Below, piece after piece: positions 26,246-35,500 of a stretch of DNA of 41,002 nt; position 1 is the first letter of the stretch, and each line of letters opens with the position of its first letter. This DNA is from Fimbriimonas sp. (GTDB lineage: Bacteria > Armatimonadota > Fimbriimonadia > Fimbriimonadales > Fimbriimonadaceae). Under the pieces are notes generated by a model. The model was not told the DNA's origin. It saw only the letters and a list, made by a program, of their open reading frames with translations, and did not search any database. The stretch is from contig JARLGV010000119.1 of the NCBI GenBank assembly GCA_031292555.1, forward strand, positions 1-41,002, given 5' to 3'. Position numbers and translations under genes: made by a program.

Positions 26246-26269
26246 GGCGAGACGCCCGACTCCTCGTTC
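26233..26269. terminator. Long two-part hairpin between convergent genes
   Basis: GAACGAGGAGT (26233-26243) pairs with ACTCCTCGTTC (26259-26269), and inside it GGGCG (26245-26249) pairs with CGCCC (26253-26257), leaving one mismatch and a three-base loop. The left arm includes the last ATPase codons and stop. There is no U-tract. Confidence 0.75.
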
Positions 26270-26275
26270 GAATCG

Positions 26276-28651
26276 TCAGTTGCTCGAATTGCGCTCGGGC
26301 GGTTCGAGGCCAAGCAAGTAGTGAACGAAGAAGTCCCGACGCTTCCTCTCGCCCATTGGTCCTCCATCCGTGTGATCGAAGCCGGGAAGCATAAGGAACT
26401 CGAAGTCCTTCTTTGCTTTCAACAAGGCATCAACCAGACGAAGGGTCGATTCCGGCGGTACGTTCGTGTCCATCTCGCCCACCATCAGCAGTAGCCGACC
26501 CTTGAGTTTGGCCGCGTTGGTGATATTGGACTGCTCGGCATACCACGGCCCAACCGGGTACCCCATCCACTGCTCGTTCCACCAGACCTTGTCCATCCGG
26601 TTATCGTGGCACCCCGCCGAGGAGACGGCGACCTTGTAGAACTCGGGGTGGAACAGCACCGCGCCCGTAGAGTTTTGCCCACCCGCCGAGGTGCCGTATA
26701 CGCCAACCTTGTCGAGATCGATATACGGATACCGCAAGGCAAGCGATTTCATCCAAAGGATGCGATCCGGAAAGCCGGCGTCGGCGAGATTCTTCCAGCA
26801 GACATCGTGGAACGCCTTCGAGCGGTTCCGCGTGCCCATTCCATCAATTTGCACAACGATGAACCCAAGTTCGGCCAGCGACTGCATTCGGTTGAAGACG
26901 CCAAAGCTCTTCGGCACGAAGGAATCCTGGGGCCCGGCATAGATGTTCTCGATGATCGGGTACTTCTTTGTCGGATCCATATGGAGCGGTCGGAAGACTA
27001 CGCCCCAGATGTCCGTCTTTCCGTCACGCCCTTTGGCGGAGAACACCTCAGGCGCCTGCCACCCGGCCGATTTCAGATCGGAAATGTCGGCAGTCTCGAA
27101 CTGGCATACGAGTTTCCCGTCAGAAACGCGGCGAAGTTCGTGCACCGGTTCTTGGTCAACCCTCGAATAGGTGTCGATGACGTACCGGCTCGTCACAGAG
27201 TACTTGTCGATTGGCGAAAACTGGATCGAGTGATTACCGTTCCCGTCGGTTAGGGCTACCAAGCCGGTGCCGTTGAAGTTGATTCGGTAGTACTGAAGGA
27301 AGTAAGGATCTTGGCCCTCGTTCATCCCGCTCGCGTGGAAGTAAATCTCCCGTGCGTGTTCGTCGATGCGATCCACTCCGCGTACCACCCATGGGCCCTT
27401 CGTGATCTGGTTCGTGACCGCCCCCTTGGTTCCGTCCGTGAGATACAACTGTCCCCAGCCATCCTGTTCGGACCGCCAAATAATCTCGTCCGAGTGCTTG
27501 CAATAGTAAACATATTGGCTTGTGATGTCGATGAACGTCTTTGCCTTGTCGTCGACCAAAGCGCGGGTGGCGCCGGTTTGGGTGTCACCCTCGATCACCC
27601 GGAACCGGCCGTGCCCGCGATCGGTTTTCTCGTAGGTGAAGAAGCGGGGATCTGCTTTCCAACGGATCTCGGGAGAGTCGCCTGTGTCGATCGGCTCCAT
27701 GTCGACCTTGGTTTCGCTTAGTTTCACCGGGTCAAGGACGTACAGGTCAAACGTGTCGAGTTTGTCACCCGGAAGATCGTACGGGCGTTTGTGAAGGACA
27801 GCCCTCCCGCCCCCCTTTGGCGACGACTCGATCAGGTAGACCTCCTTGTGGTCGCCGGGCGCCAGACAAATGCCGACAAGGGTCTTCGAGTCCGGGGCCC
27901 AACTCACGCCGACAAATTTGTCGGTGGACAGACCGGCCTTGCTCGCGAAAACCTCTTTGCCTCCATCCTTGGCCAGGATGTGGATGTTGCCGTCCGAAAT
28001 CGTCACAGTGAACTTGCCGTCGGGCGAACCCATGTCAGCGTCCCTTTCTCGACGCTGGGTGCTCGCCGCATCCGGGTCGTAGAGGCTTGCCTCCAGCTGA
28101 TCGGCGGTTGGAGCATCCAGCATCTCTGCGGACGGCTCGCCGTCGGGCTTGGCCGCGGGCCCGGAAGACGTGCCGATCTGGGTGCAAGAGTAAGTCTTGA
28201 GATCGCATTTCCAGTGGACGAGATCAACGTCAAAGGTGACCGACTTGAGGTTCTCGCTGAATTCTATAGCGCTGAACGGCAACTTTGAAGGCAGGTAACT
28301 CTTGCTGGCGGCATGTGAGAGGGCCTCGGCGAGCTTGCCATGGTCGAACGCCATGAGGCGCTTGCCGGCGGCTGCGTCTACGACGATGAACTCCTTCCCG
28401 CCTTCTTTCAAGTCGTTGCGATACCAAAAACGGCGCCCCTTGTCGAACCAGTGCGGAGTGATCCGTAGCTTGTATGCTTTGTTTCGAAACAGGGTCTGCA
28501 GTTCGTCGGCCCGCTCGTACGACTGGCGAAGTTCGTCGGGCGCCGGCGCGTATCGGGTTCGCGATTTGACCGAAGCGTCTGGCGACAGTCCAAACGAAGA
28601 AGCCCCGAGCAGGACGCCCAGGGCGAGGAGGCCGACTCTACTAACCTTCAT
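26276..28651 (-). CDS. Exported S9 family (dipeptidyl peptidase IV-like) serine peptidase
   Basis: A 791-aa secreted peptidase. Residues 1-27 form a signal peptide (VGLLALGVLLGASSFG core). A beta-propeller region (about 80-530; segments such as SPDGKFTVTISDGNIHILAK and PDSKTLVGICLAPGD) precedes an alpha/beta-hydrolase domain. The catalytic triad is S655 in YGTSAGG (GxSxGG type), D728 in GEMDTNVPPE and H760 in PGFDHTDGG. It would trim dipeptides from extracellular or periplasmic peptides. It is divergent from the MFS gene. TAAAAT ends six bases before the ATG. Confidence 0.92.
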   Translation of the reverse strand: MKVSRVGLLALGVLLGASSFGLSPDASVKSRTRYAPAPDELRQSYERADELQTLFRNKAYKLRITPHWFDKGRRFWYRNDLKEGGKEFIVVDAAAGKRLMAFDHGKLAEALSHAASKSYLPSKLPFSAIEFSENLKSVTFDVDLVHWKCDLKTYSCTQIGTSSGPAAKPDGEPSAEMLDAPTADQLEASLYDPDAASTQRRERDADMGSPDGKFTVTISDGNIHILAKDGGKEVFASKAGLSTDKFVGVSWAPDSKTLVGICLAPGDHKEVYLIESSPKGGGRAVLHKRPYDLPGDKLDTFDLYVLDPVKLSETKVDMEPIDTGDSPEIRWKADPRFFTYEKTDRGHGRFRVIEGDTQTGATRALVDDKAKTFIDITSQYVYYCKHSDEIIWRSEQDGWGQLYLTDGTKGAVTNQITKGPWVVRGVDRIDEHAREIYFHASGMNEGQDPYFLQYYRINFNGTGLVALTDGNGNHSIQFSPIDKYSVTSRYVIDTYSRVDQEPVHELRRVSDGKLVCQFETADISDLKSAGWQAPEVFSAKGRDGKTDIWGVVFRPLHMDPTKKYPIIENIYAGPQDSFVPKSFGVFNRMQSLAELGFIVVQIDGMGTRNRSKAFHDVCWKNLADAGFPDRILWMKSLALRYPYIDLDKVGVYGTSAGGQNSTGAVLFHPEFYKVAVSSAGCHDNRMDKVWWNEQWMGYPVGPWYAEQSNITNAAKLKGRLLLMVGEMDTNVPPESTLRLVDALLKAKKDFEFLMLPGFDHTDGGPMGERKRRDFFVHYLLGLEPPERNSSN

Positions 28652-28657
28652 GGGCGG

Positions 28658-28663
28658 ATTTTA
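28658..28663 (-). promoter_or_regulatory. Candidate -10 (TAAAAT) for the S9 peptidase
   Basis: The minus-strand TAAAAT ends six bases before ATG 28651, with no SD. It is one of the clearest leaderless arrangements in the window. Confidence 0.6.
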
Positions 28664-28867
28664 CATCGAACGTGCGGGGGATCGGGGCATTCCTTTCGGC
28701 ATACTGATGCGCGTTGCTGATAAACCACAATTGGCGATCGAATGCCTCGACCCAACGTATATCTTGAGATGTGGGTTCGACGCCCATCTGGAGTTTGGTT
28801 TTTGACAAGAGGCGCAACACGTACCGTTCCAACGATCTCCCCGGCCAAGGATACAAATCGGCCTGCC

Positions 28868-30439
28868 ATGGAGACGTCGAACGAGATCAGCCGCTACCGA
28901 TGGTGGATTCTCCTCGGCCTCATCACCGCCGCGATTATGGAAGTCCTGGACACTACGATCGTGAACGTGGCGCTTCCTCAGATGGCGGGGAACCTCGGCG
29001 CGACGTTCCAGGAGATCGCTTGGGTATCGACCGGCTACATTCTGTCAAACGTCGTGGTTCTCCCAATGACCGCCTTTCTGGCGGGGAGATTCGGCCGCAA
29101 GCGTTACCTGGGCTTCTCGATCCTCCTGTTCATCGCAGCATCGTTTTTCTGTGGGACCTCCCACACATTGATCGAACTCGTCTTCTGGCGGATCACCCAA
29201 GGCGCAGGCGGCGCCGCCCTCCTTTCAACAGCGCAAGCTACGTTGAGACAGATTTTTCCGACCGAGCAGCAAGGCATCGTCCAAGCAATCTTCTTGATGG
29301 GTGTGATCGTCGCGCCGACCCTGGGACCGACGCTCGGAGGTTGGATCACCGATAACTACACATGGAATTGGTGCTTCTTCATCAACATTCCGATCGGCTT
29401 GGTCTCTTTCTTTTTGGTCACGACGTTCCTCGAGGATTCAGTCAAGGCGTCCAGAGAGGGCTCGGTGGATTGGCTTGGGATAGGATTATTGGCGGTCGGT
29501 TTGGGGTCCCTTCAGTACGTGCTTGAAGAAGGTCAGCGAAACGACTGGTTCCAGGACGCAACCATCTGCAAGTTGACTGCCCTGTCGGTGGTGACCATCG
29601 CGGTGCTGCTGTGGTGGGAAATGTCGCCACGTAACACGCATCCAGTCGTCAACTTCAAGATCCTGAAGAACTCCGCGCTGTCCTCGTCGATCTTCCTCTT
29701 CGTCGCACTTGGCTTCGGACTATACGGCGGGGTCTATCTATTCCCGCTCTTCGCCCAGACAATTCTGGGGTTGACTCCAACGAAGACCGGACTCGTGCTG
29801 CTCCCCGGCGGACTCGCAACCGCGTGCAGCGCTCTCATCTGCGGCCGGTTGTTGAACGGACGCAAGGCTCTCATCGACCCCCGCATTCTGATCGTGGTCG
29901 GCATTTGCATCTTTATGCTTTCGATGCTCGACCTCAGTCACCTCACGATACTCAGTGGCGAGGACGATACGCGGGTCGCGCTTCTCATTCGTGGCTTCGG
30001 CCTCGGCTTCCTGTTTACGCCTATCAATCAGGTGGCCTATGCGAGCGTCGAACGCCACGAGGCGCAGCAAGCATCGGGCCTCATAAACCTCGCTCGACAG
30101 TTGGGTGGATCATTCGGCATCGCCATCCTCGGAACCTATCTTACTAATCGGACCAACACGCACTACGCGAACCTGGCCCACTACACGTATCCGAGCAATC
30201 ACCTGTTCACCGACCGCATTCATGGCATAGCGGCGGCATTCCAGTCGCACGGCTACAGCGCGGTGACAGCCAATAAGATGGCGATCGGCGCCATTAGTCA
30301 AGGTTTCAGCGTGCAGGCGATGACCGAGAGTTACAACGACGCCTTTTTCCTCATCCTCATCATCTTCTTTCTGACCGCCCCCGCCATCTTGCTACTTCGC
30401 AAACCCAAGCCGATCGCCGTTGCGATTGATGCGCACTAG
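28868..30439 (+). CDS. DHA2-family MFS drug/solute exporter (EmrB/QacA-like)
   Basis: A 523-aa integral membrane transporter with about 14 predicted helices, probably a proton-driven exporter. Motifs include DTTIVNVALPQM in TM1 (typical of the DHA2 group), GRFGRKR in loop 2-3, and LGGWITDNYTWNWCFFINIP. I start it at ATG 28868 (METSNEISRYRWW) because the first helix follows directly. The open frame extends back to ATG 28742, but that part has no membrane or family character. AAGGA lies about 18 bases upstream. No membrane-fusion partner (EmrA-like) is adjacent, so the exported compound and any complex are unknown. Confidence 0.92.
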   Translation: METSNEISRYRWWILLGLITAAIMEVLDTTIVNVALPQMAGNLGATFQEIAWVSTGYILSNVVVLPMTAFLAGRFGRKRYLGFSILLFIAASFFCGTSHTLIELVFWRITQGAGGAALLSTAQATLRQIFPTEQQGIVQAIFLMGVIVAPTLGPTLGGWITDNYTWNWCFFINIPIGLVSFFLVTTFLEDSVKASREGSVDWLGIGLLAVGLGSLQYVLEEGQRNDWFQDATICKLTALSVVTIAVLLWWEMSPRNTHPVVNFKILKNSALSSSIFLFVALGFGLYGGVYLFPLFAQTILGLTPTKTGLVLLPGGLATACSALICGRLLNGRKALIDPRILIVVGICIFMLSMLDLSHLTILSGEDDTRVALLIRGFGLGFLFTPINQVAYASVERHEAQQASGLINLARQLGGSFGIAILGTYLTNRTNTHYANLAHYTYPSNHLFTDRIHGIAAAFQSHGYSAVTANKMAIGAISQGFSVQAMTESYNDAFFLILIIFFLTAPAILLLRKPKPIAVAIDAH

Positions 30440-30530
30440 TGGGGGGCAGGGTTCGGGTTGCAGTCTGGGCGCGGTTAGTGGAGTCCTGATTACTGAAGGC
30501 AAGGACACCTCCGACCCTGAACCCCACCCC
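30440..30530. terminator. Imperfect inverted repeat between MFS and ArsR genes
   Basis: GTGGGGGGCAGGGTTCGG (from 30439) and the complement of 30511-30526 share GTGGGG, CAGGGT and CGG, with one two-base mismatch and a bulge. A second stem, GTCCT/AGGAC (30483-30487/30501-30505), lies in the loop. It is placed where two convergent genes end. Confidence 0.45.
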
Positions 30531-30533
30531 GTC

Positions 30534-30845
30534 TCACTGCCGGCTTGAGCCAATTGTCGACTGGAGCCTGGTTCGGGGCCAGACGTAAGTGAAAGCAGAC
30601 TCCAAGGCTTCGCGGTCCAGGCGGCAGAATTGGCGCTGGCCGCGTCGTTCGCGGATGACCAGGCCGGCGTCAGTGAGTACCTTCCAGTGGTGACTTAGCA
30701 GCGCAATGCTGATTCCCGCGCGATGGGCGATCTGGGTGCCACAGAGTTCTTCCTCTGCCGCAAGGATCTCCACCAGCCGCAACCGAGTCGGATCGGACAA
30801 GGCGGCAAAAATGCGCGCCCTCTCATCGATGCTCATCTCAGCCAT
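30534..30845 (-). CDS. ArsR/SmtB-family winged-helix repressor
   Basis: A 103-aa DNA-binding regulator. The core is ALSDPTRLRLVEILAAEE (15-32), the recognition helix is within SIALLSHHWKVLTDAGLV, and the beta-wing is IRERRGQRQFCRLD. The canonical arsenic-binding ELCVCDL box is absent: EELCGTQIA has only one cysteine, so a metal or redox ligand is not evident. It follows the MFS gene convergently and could act on it, on thioredoxin, or on itself. TATGTT ends five bases before the ATG, and a perfect palindrome lies about 30 bases upstream. Confidence 0.9.
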   Translation of the reverse strand: MAEMSIDERARIFAALSDPTRLRLVEILAAEEELCGTQIAHRAGISIALLSHHWKVLTDAGLVIRERRGQRQFCRLDREALESAFTYVWPRTRLQSTIGSSRQ

Positions 30846-30850
30846 GGCTT

Positions 30851-30856
30851 AACATA
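30851..30856 (-). promoter_or_regulatory. Candidate -10 (TATGTT) for arsR
   Basis: The minus-strand TATGTT ends five bases before ATG 30845, with no SD. Confidence 0.5.
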
Positions 30857-30873
30857 CCCTTCTGGGGTGAGCA

Positions 30874-30884
30874 GGTACTGTACC
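30874..30884. promoter_or_regulatory. Palindrome GGTACTGTACC, candidate operator
   Basis: A perfect 5+1+5 palindrome begins 28 bases upstream of the arsR ATG, near where a -35 would be. ArsR-family repressors bind short palindromes near their own promoters, so it is a candidate operator. Confidence 0.4.
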
Positions 30885-30987
30885 GCGAAGCCGTACAGGC
30901 GTCGGCTCGCCCGACGATTCGCTCGATGCCTCCCCCAATCGCCTCGTGAATCCCAAACGGAGCGTGGAAATCCCACGAGAGAGTAAG

Positions 30988-31031
<44 letters not shown>

Positions 31032-31058
31032 TATATAGTAAAATACTCAAATGACTAC

Positions 31059-31087
31059 TTGACTATCCACGCAGAAATCAGGACAAT
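31059..31087 (+). promoter_or_regulatory. Sigma-70-like promoter of thioredoxin
   Basis: TTGACT (31059-31064), a 17-base spacer and GACAAT (31082-31087). A GGAGG at 31097-31101 precedes the ATG by six bases. This gene has a normal leader and SD, in contrast to many others here. Confidence 0.6.
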
Positions 31088-31107
31088 GATTTCATCGGAG
31101 GAAAACG

Positions 31108-31431
31108 ATGAGTAGAGTTCTTGAAGTTAAGCAGTCAGAGTTCGAGCAGAAGGCGGTACAGGCGGAGGGGTTGGTTTTGGTCGACTTCTCGGCATCGTGG
31201 TGCGGCCCTTGTCGGCGGATGGTTCCTGAGTTGGAGGCGGCGGCCGAGCAGCTCGCCGGCAAGGCGACTTTTGTTAAGGTCGACGTCGACGAGGCTCCCG
31301 ATGTGGCAATCCGCTATGGTGTCCAGGGCATTCCGAACCTCACTTTCATGAAGAACGGGCAGGTCGTCGATGTCGCCGTTGGCCTCATGCCAAAGTCCGA
31401 AATCGTCTCCCGCGCCCAAAGAAACCTATAA
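31108..31431 (+). CDS. trxA: Thioredoxin
   Basis: A 107-aa thiol-disulfide oxidoreductase that reduces cytoplasmic protein disulfides. The active site is WCGPC (C32, C35). The cis-proline is P76 in GIPNLTF, where the usual threonine before Leu is Asn. D26 in VDFSASW is the buried acid. Length matches classical thioredoxins and no signal peptide is present. It has the strongest standard promoter and SD in the window, fitting high expression. A GCCGCTGCC/GGCAGCGGC hairpin (31454-31476) follows. Confidence 0.95.
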   Translation: MSRVLEVKQSEFEQKAVQAEGLVLVDFSASWCGPCRRMVPELEAAAEQLAGKATFVKVDVDEAPDVAIRYGVQGIPNLTFMKNGQVVDVAVGLMPKSEIVSRAQRNL

Positions 31432-31453
31432 GCGCCCGCCCGCGGTCCCCGTT

Positions 31454-31476
31454 GCCGCTGCCTATGTGGCAGCGGC
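31454..31476. terminator. 9-bp hairpin after thioredoxin
   Basis: GCCGCTGCC pairs perfectly with GGCAGCGGC across a 5-base loop, TATGT, 22 bases after the thioredoxin stop. There is no U-tract; the right arm is also part of the third repeat copy. Confidence 0.55.
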
Positions 31477-31568
31477 GAGGAAATGGCGGGACACGGGACC
31501 GACGCCTAGGTGACGGGACTGGAAGTGGGGACTGGTCGGTCATGTTGTGCGACCGCCAATCTCCTTCC

Positions 31569-31611
31569 CGATTCGCCTGTCCCTCATACCGTGAATTCCA
31601 CGCGCTGCCAC
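31569..31611. repeat. Degenerate 43-bp repeat, copy A
   Basis: Aligns without gaps to copy B at 31 of 43 positions. Shared blocks are GCCTGTCCC, GTGAA, TCCA, GCG and GCCAC. Confidence 0.75.
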
Positions 31612-31683
31612 GAAGGTAGCGGCTTCGGGGGCTGCGGATGATGGCCAAATGGGTGATTTGCGTGTCGTCACCCATCCCGTGCA

Positions 31684-31726
31684 CGATCTGCCTGTCCCGT
31701 GTGATGTGAAATCCATGCGACGCCAC
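31684..31726. repeat. Degenerate 43-bp repeat, copy B
   Basis: Same orientation as copy A, 115 bases downstream. A third, inverted and more diverged copy at about 31466-31501 shares the opposite-strand blocks TGGCAGCG (with A) and CACGGGAC (with B). Confidence 0.75.
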
Positions 31727-31742
31727 TCCTCGCCCCCAGCGG

Positions 31743-31748
31743 TATAGT
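31743..31748 (+). promoter_or_regulatory. Candidate -10 (TATAGT) for the GH16 gene
   Basis: TATAGT ends seven bases before ATG 31756, with no SD. It is a clear leaderless arrangement. Confidence 0.6.
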
Positions 31749-31755
31749 CCTGACC

Positions 31756-32556
31756 ATGCTGCCGTTTATTGCCGCGATGGCGTTGACGGCCGGACAGAGG
31801 TTGGACTATTCCGACTACAAGCTTGTCTGGCACGACGAATCCAACAAGCCGGGTGCCCCCGATCCCAAGAATTGGGTTTTCGAGCAAGGGTTCGTGCGAA
31901 ACAACGAGATGCAGTGGTACCAGCCCCAGAATGCCGTGGTGAAGGATGGCCATCTGATCATCGAGGGCCGTCGGGAGAACGTTGCCAACATGGACTACGT
32001 CCCAAACAGCAAGGACTGGAGGAAGGCCCGAGAGCACGCCGAATACACCTCAGCTTGCCTCGAAACACGAGGACTGCACGAGTTCTTGTACGGGCGGTTC
32101 GAGATTCGAGCCAAGATTGATGCCCGGCCCGGTCTATGGCCCGCGATATGGAGTCTGGGCGTCCACGGCCGTTGGCCGCTAAACGGCGAGATCGATCAAC
32201 TGGAGTTCTACCGGAACACGATTCTCGCCAACACTTGCTGGGCAAACGGTACTTGGAACTCCCAGCGCACACCCTATGCGAGGTTCACAAACAGGGACCC
32301 AAACTGGGCCAAGAAATTTCACGTGTGGCGCATGGAATGGGACGAGGCGTTCATCCGAATCTATCTGGACAACCAGTTGATGAACGAGACGGATCTGAGC
32401 AAAACGGTCAACCCGGATGGATCGAACCCGTTCCACCAACCCGAGTTCTTCCTCCTAGACCTCGCGATCGGTTCTACCGGCGGAGATCCATCCAAAACCG
32501 AATTCCCCGCCCGCTTCGAAGTCGACTACATCCGCGTCTTTCAGAAAGTCAAATAG
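31756..32556 (+). CDS. Exported GH16 family beta-glucanase/laminarinase-like hydrolase
   Basis: A 266-aa beta-jelly-roll glycosidase cutting beta-1,3 or mixed-linked glucans or related galactans. The catalytic ExDxxE motif is E145-I-D147-Q-L-E150 in NGEIDQLEF. Other family blocks are EMQWYQPQNA (the start of the sugar-binding groove), RFEIRAKIDARPGLWPAIW, and the closing EVDYIRVFQ. A very short hydrophobic N-terminus (MLPFIAAMALTAG) looks like a signal peptide. The insertion-free motif form EIDQLE fits the laminarinase-like group, but substrate cannot be fixed. Confidence 0.9.
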   Translation: MLPFIAAMALTAGQRLDYSDYKLVWHDESNKPGAPDPKNWVFEQGFVRNNEMQWYQPQNAVVKDGHLIIEGRRENVANMDYVPNSKDWRKAREHAEYTSACLETRGLHEFLYGRFEIRAKIDARPGLWPAIWSLGVHGRWPLNGEIDQLEFYRNTILANTCWANGTWNSQRTPYARFTNRDPNWAKKFHVWRMEWDEAFIRIYLDNQLMNETDLSKTVNPDGSNPFHQPEFFLLDLAIGSTGGDPSKTEFPARFEVDYIRVFQKVK

Positions 32557-32592
32557 CACTCCGATCCCCGCTGGGGAAAGTAACGTGCTTGC

Positions 32593-35500
32593 TCAGTCCT
32601 TTGACAGGACCCATTGGAGGTCTTCGACGGTTAGGGTTCGGATGACGTCGCCGTCGTCGGTCAAGATGCTTTTGGCTAGTTCGCCCTTCCTCGCTTGCAT
32701 GACGAGCATTTTCTCTTCGATAGTTGCCGAGGCAACGAGGCGGTAAACCATGACCGGCTTGTCCTGACCTATGCGGTGTGCCCGGTCGATTGCCTGGTTC
32801 TCGACCGCCGGATTCCACCAAGGATCGTAGAGAATCACGGTGTCGGCTGCGGTCAAATTGAGTCCGGTGCCGCCAGCCTTTAGGCTGATGAGGAAGAGCG
32901 GGACATCGCCGGCCTGGAATCTCTGAACCGGCGTGTCGCGATCGATCACGTCGCCGCTGATCCTCACCCACTCGATTTTCGCTTCCCGCAACCGTTCCTC
33001 GATTATGTTCAGCATTGAAGTGAACTGCGAAAAGAGAAGGACTTTTCGCCCGTCCTCGATCAGAACGGTCAGCATGTCCAGCAAGCGATCCAGCTTGGCC
33101 GAATCCGTGACGTTCTCGGCTGATGGCAGTTTAACCAGGCGAGGGTCGCAGCAAACCTGCCGGAGTTTTAGCAACGCGTCCAGAATCTGAATGCGGCTGC
33201 GGTCGAAGCCCTGAGCCGCGATAAGGTGACGAACTTGCTCGTCCATCGCGAGGCGAATCGTCTCGTACAGGTCTCGTTGCTTCTCATCCAGTTCAACGTT
33301 TTCGATGATCTCGGTCTTCGCTGGTAGTTCCTTGACTACCTTGTCCTTCGTCCGGCGAAGCATGAAGGGTCGGATGCGCCTGGCTAACCGATCGCGGGCG
33401 TCGGTGTCTCCGTTCTTCTCGATCGGGCCGCGGAATCGGCGCTTGAAGTCAACGTCGGACCCTAGGAATCCTGGCATCAGGAAGTGAAAAAGGGACCATA
33501 GTTCTCCGAGGTGATTCTCGACCGGCGTCCCACTCAGGCAGAACCGATGGCGGGCATTGAGGTCCCGTGCGGCTCGAGCGGCGATCGTGATCGGGTTCTT
33601 CACGTTCTGGGCCTCATCCAGCACGATCGCATGGTACTTGGCGTTCTTAAGGTGATCCTTGTCGCGCGCCAAAAGCGGATAAGTGGTCAACGCGATGTCG
33701 CAGCCATCCAACTCTGCGAAACGCCCGTGACGTCCCGCGCCCTGAAGGCTGACCACGCTCAACTCGGGCGTAAACCGCTCGCACTCTCGCTTCCAGTTTG
33801 GGATCGTGCTCGTCGGAGCCACGATCAACGCCGGCGAATTGAGACGGCCTGCGAGTTTCTCCCGCTGAAGGAATGCCAGGATCTGGACAGTCTTGCCCAA
33901 TCCCATGTCGTCAGCTAGAATCCCGCCGAACTCGTACTCGCGCAGGAAATCGAGCCAGGCAAGTCCTTCTCGTTGGTAACCGCGAAGCTCGCCTATGAAA
34001 CCGGCAGGTTCCATCATCGGCTCGAGGTGGTCGAAGGCGGCCAAACGTGCCGATAGGCCACGGATCTCTTCGGAGGTGCGCCATGGCAGATCGGCGTCCT
34101 CAACCGTATCCTCAAAGATCGACGCTTCGGATAGCATCGACTTTGGGAGCCTAAGGTCGTCCGGCCACTCCTGTACTCCGCCGAACAGCTCCAAAAGGGG
34201 ACTGAGAATCGCGTTGAGCCGGGCCCTTGGCAGCCGGACTGCCCGTCCCTCTTCATCGAAGATGTATACATCCTCGGTCTCATGGGGACCACGTGCCCTA
34301 CCCGATCGAAACTTGAGGGCAGACTGCTCGGCGAAGAGCCCCTTGAGCACGGCCTTCAAGTCAAAGGGCTTGCCTTCCACCTTGATGCCCACCTGGAACT
34401 CGAACCAGTCGATTCCAGATCCGCTATCGAGACCCAGGTCCCATTCCACATCTTCATCGGCGACAATGCGGTAACGGCCCTCCACGTCGATCCGCCAGCC
34501 CAGCCCGATCAACTTGGCAAAAAGCCCTTCCTTCATCTGCTGGATCCGCTCGATCGGATAGTGGAGACGATAGTCGTCCGGCGGCACCACGCACAAGCTA
34601 TCGCTGCGGGACTTGGGAATCTCCCAGCCGCAATAGGAGGGCTCGATCCAGCCGTTTCGGACCAGCCTCTCTCTCGCAACAGACTCGGCGCTCGGATTTC
34701 TCTTGAGGATCAGAATCTGTTCGTCGGTGACGATGCGAATATCGCTGCCGTCCGGATCGGCGACGATCCCTTCATATTCGAAGGTGAGTTTGGCAAATGC
34801 GATCGGCGCCGAAATCTTCGCCTGGTTCCACGTGAATGACGTGCGGCAGCAGTTCTCGTACTGCACAAGGAGGCAGGGCGTCGGCAGGGGTGAACGGAGG
34901 ACGGTTCGGAACTTCGGGGTGGGGAGTGCACTCCCCGAATAGCCCAGCGCACTCAACCTCTTTCTGACCACCGGCAGAACTTCGGGACGGATGGGTCCGA
35001 TCCTCAGGAAGGATGCGGCGACGGAGTCGGGCAGGTCGCACTCGATGGGACCGCATTGTCCGGATTCCTCGTCGACATACCACGGCGGCGCCACCGAAAG
35101 TATGGCGCCGGATCGGCCGAAATCCAGACAGGGCTGCAGCTTTCCTTCGTCCCCGGCTTCTTGCCATCGGACCACACCCGCCAGCTTCGGTCCCGGCTTG
35201 AGGCAAATACCTCTTGCGATGTCCTTCCAGATGCACCGGCCGGAATCCAGAATGGCCTGAAGCAGCCGAGATCCGTGGCTACCGTCTAGACGATACTCGG
35301 CCCGATTCCAATCGAGCTTCACCGCATTCCGGTCGATATCGACGACCAGATTCCTGTCATAGGCGTTGAGATACTTCGGCAGATTTCCGGAGGTCACAGT
35401 TGCCGCTTTAAATTCGGAGTGTGCGCCATAGACGCCGGCTTTCAAGACCGATCGATTCATCAGCGTCACGGTTGGAGAATCTGCTCCGTTCGCGGTCGCC

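Larger units (their letters stand above)
31432..31755. other. 324-base spacer with repeats and hairpins
   Basis: No convincing gene lies here. It contains a 9-bp hairpin (31454-31462/31468-31476), an 8-bp hairpin (31649-31656/31668-31675) and three related copies of a degenerate repeat (31466-31501 inverted, 31569-31611, 31684-31726). A -10 box for the GH16 gene is at the right end. Confidence 0.7.

Noticed and set aside
28802-28807. Perfect TTGACA as -35 for the MFS gene
   Set aside because: No acceptable -10 lies 16-18 bases downstream, so I do not call a promoter.
28742-28867. 42-codon N-terminal extension of the MFS transporter
   Set aside because: It has no membrane or family character and overlaps the S9 peptidase promoter region; METSNEISRYRWW at 28868 starts right before helix 1.
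31540-32037. 165-codon - strand ORF over the spacer and GH16 start
   Set aside because: It overlaps GH16 coding and passes through the degenerate repeat; the peptide resemblance is explained by the repeat itself.
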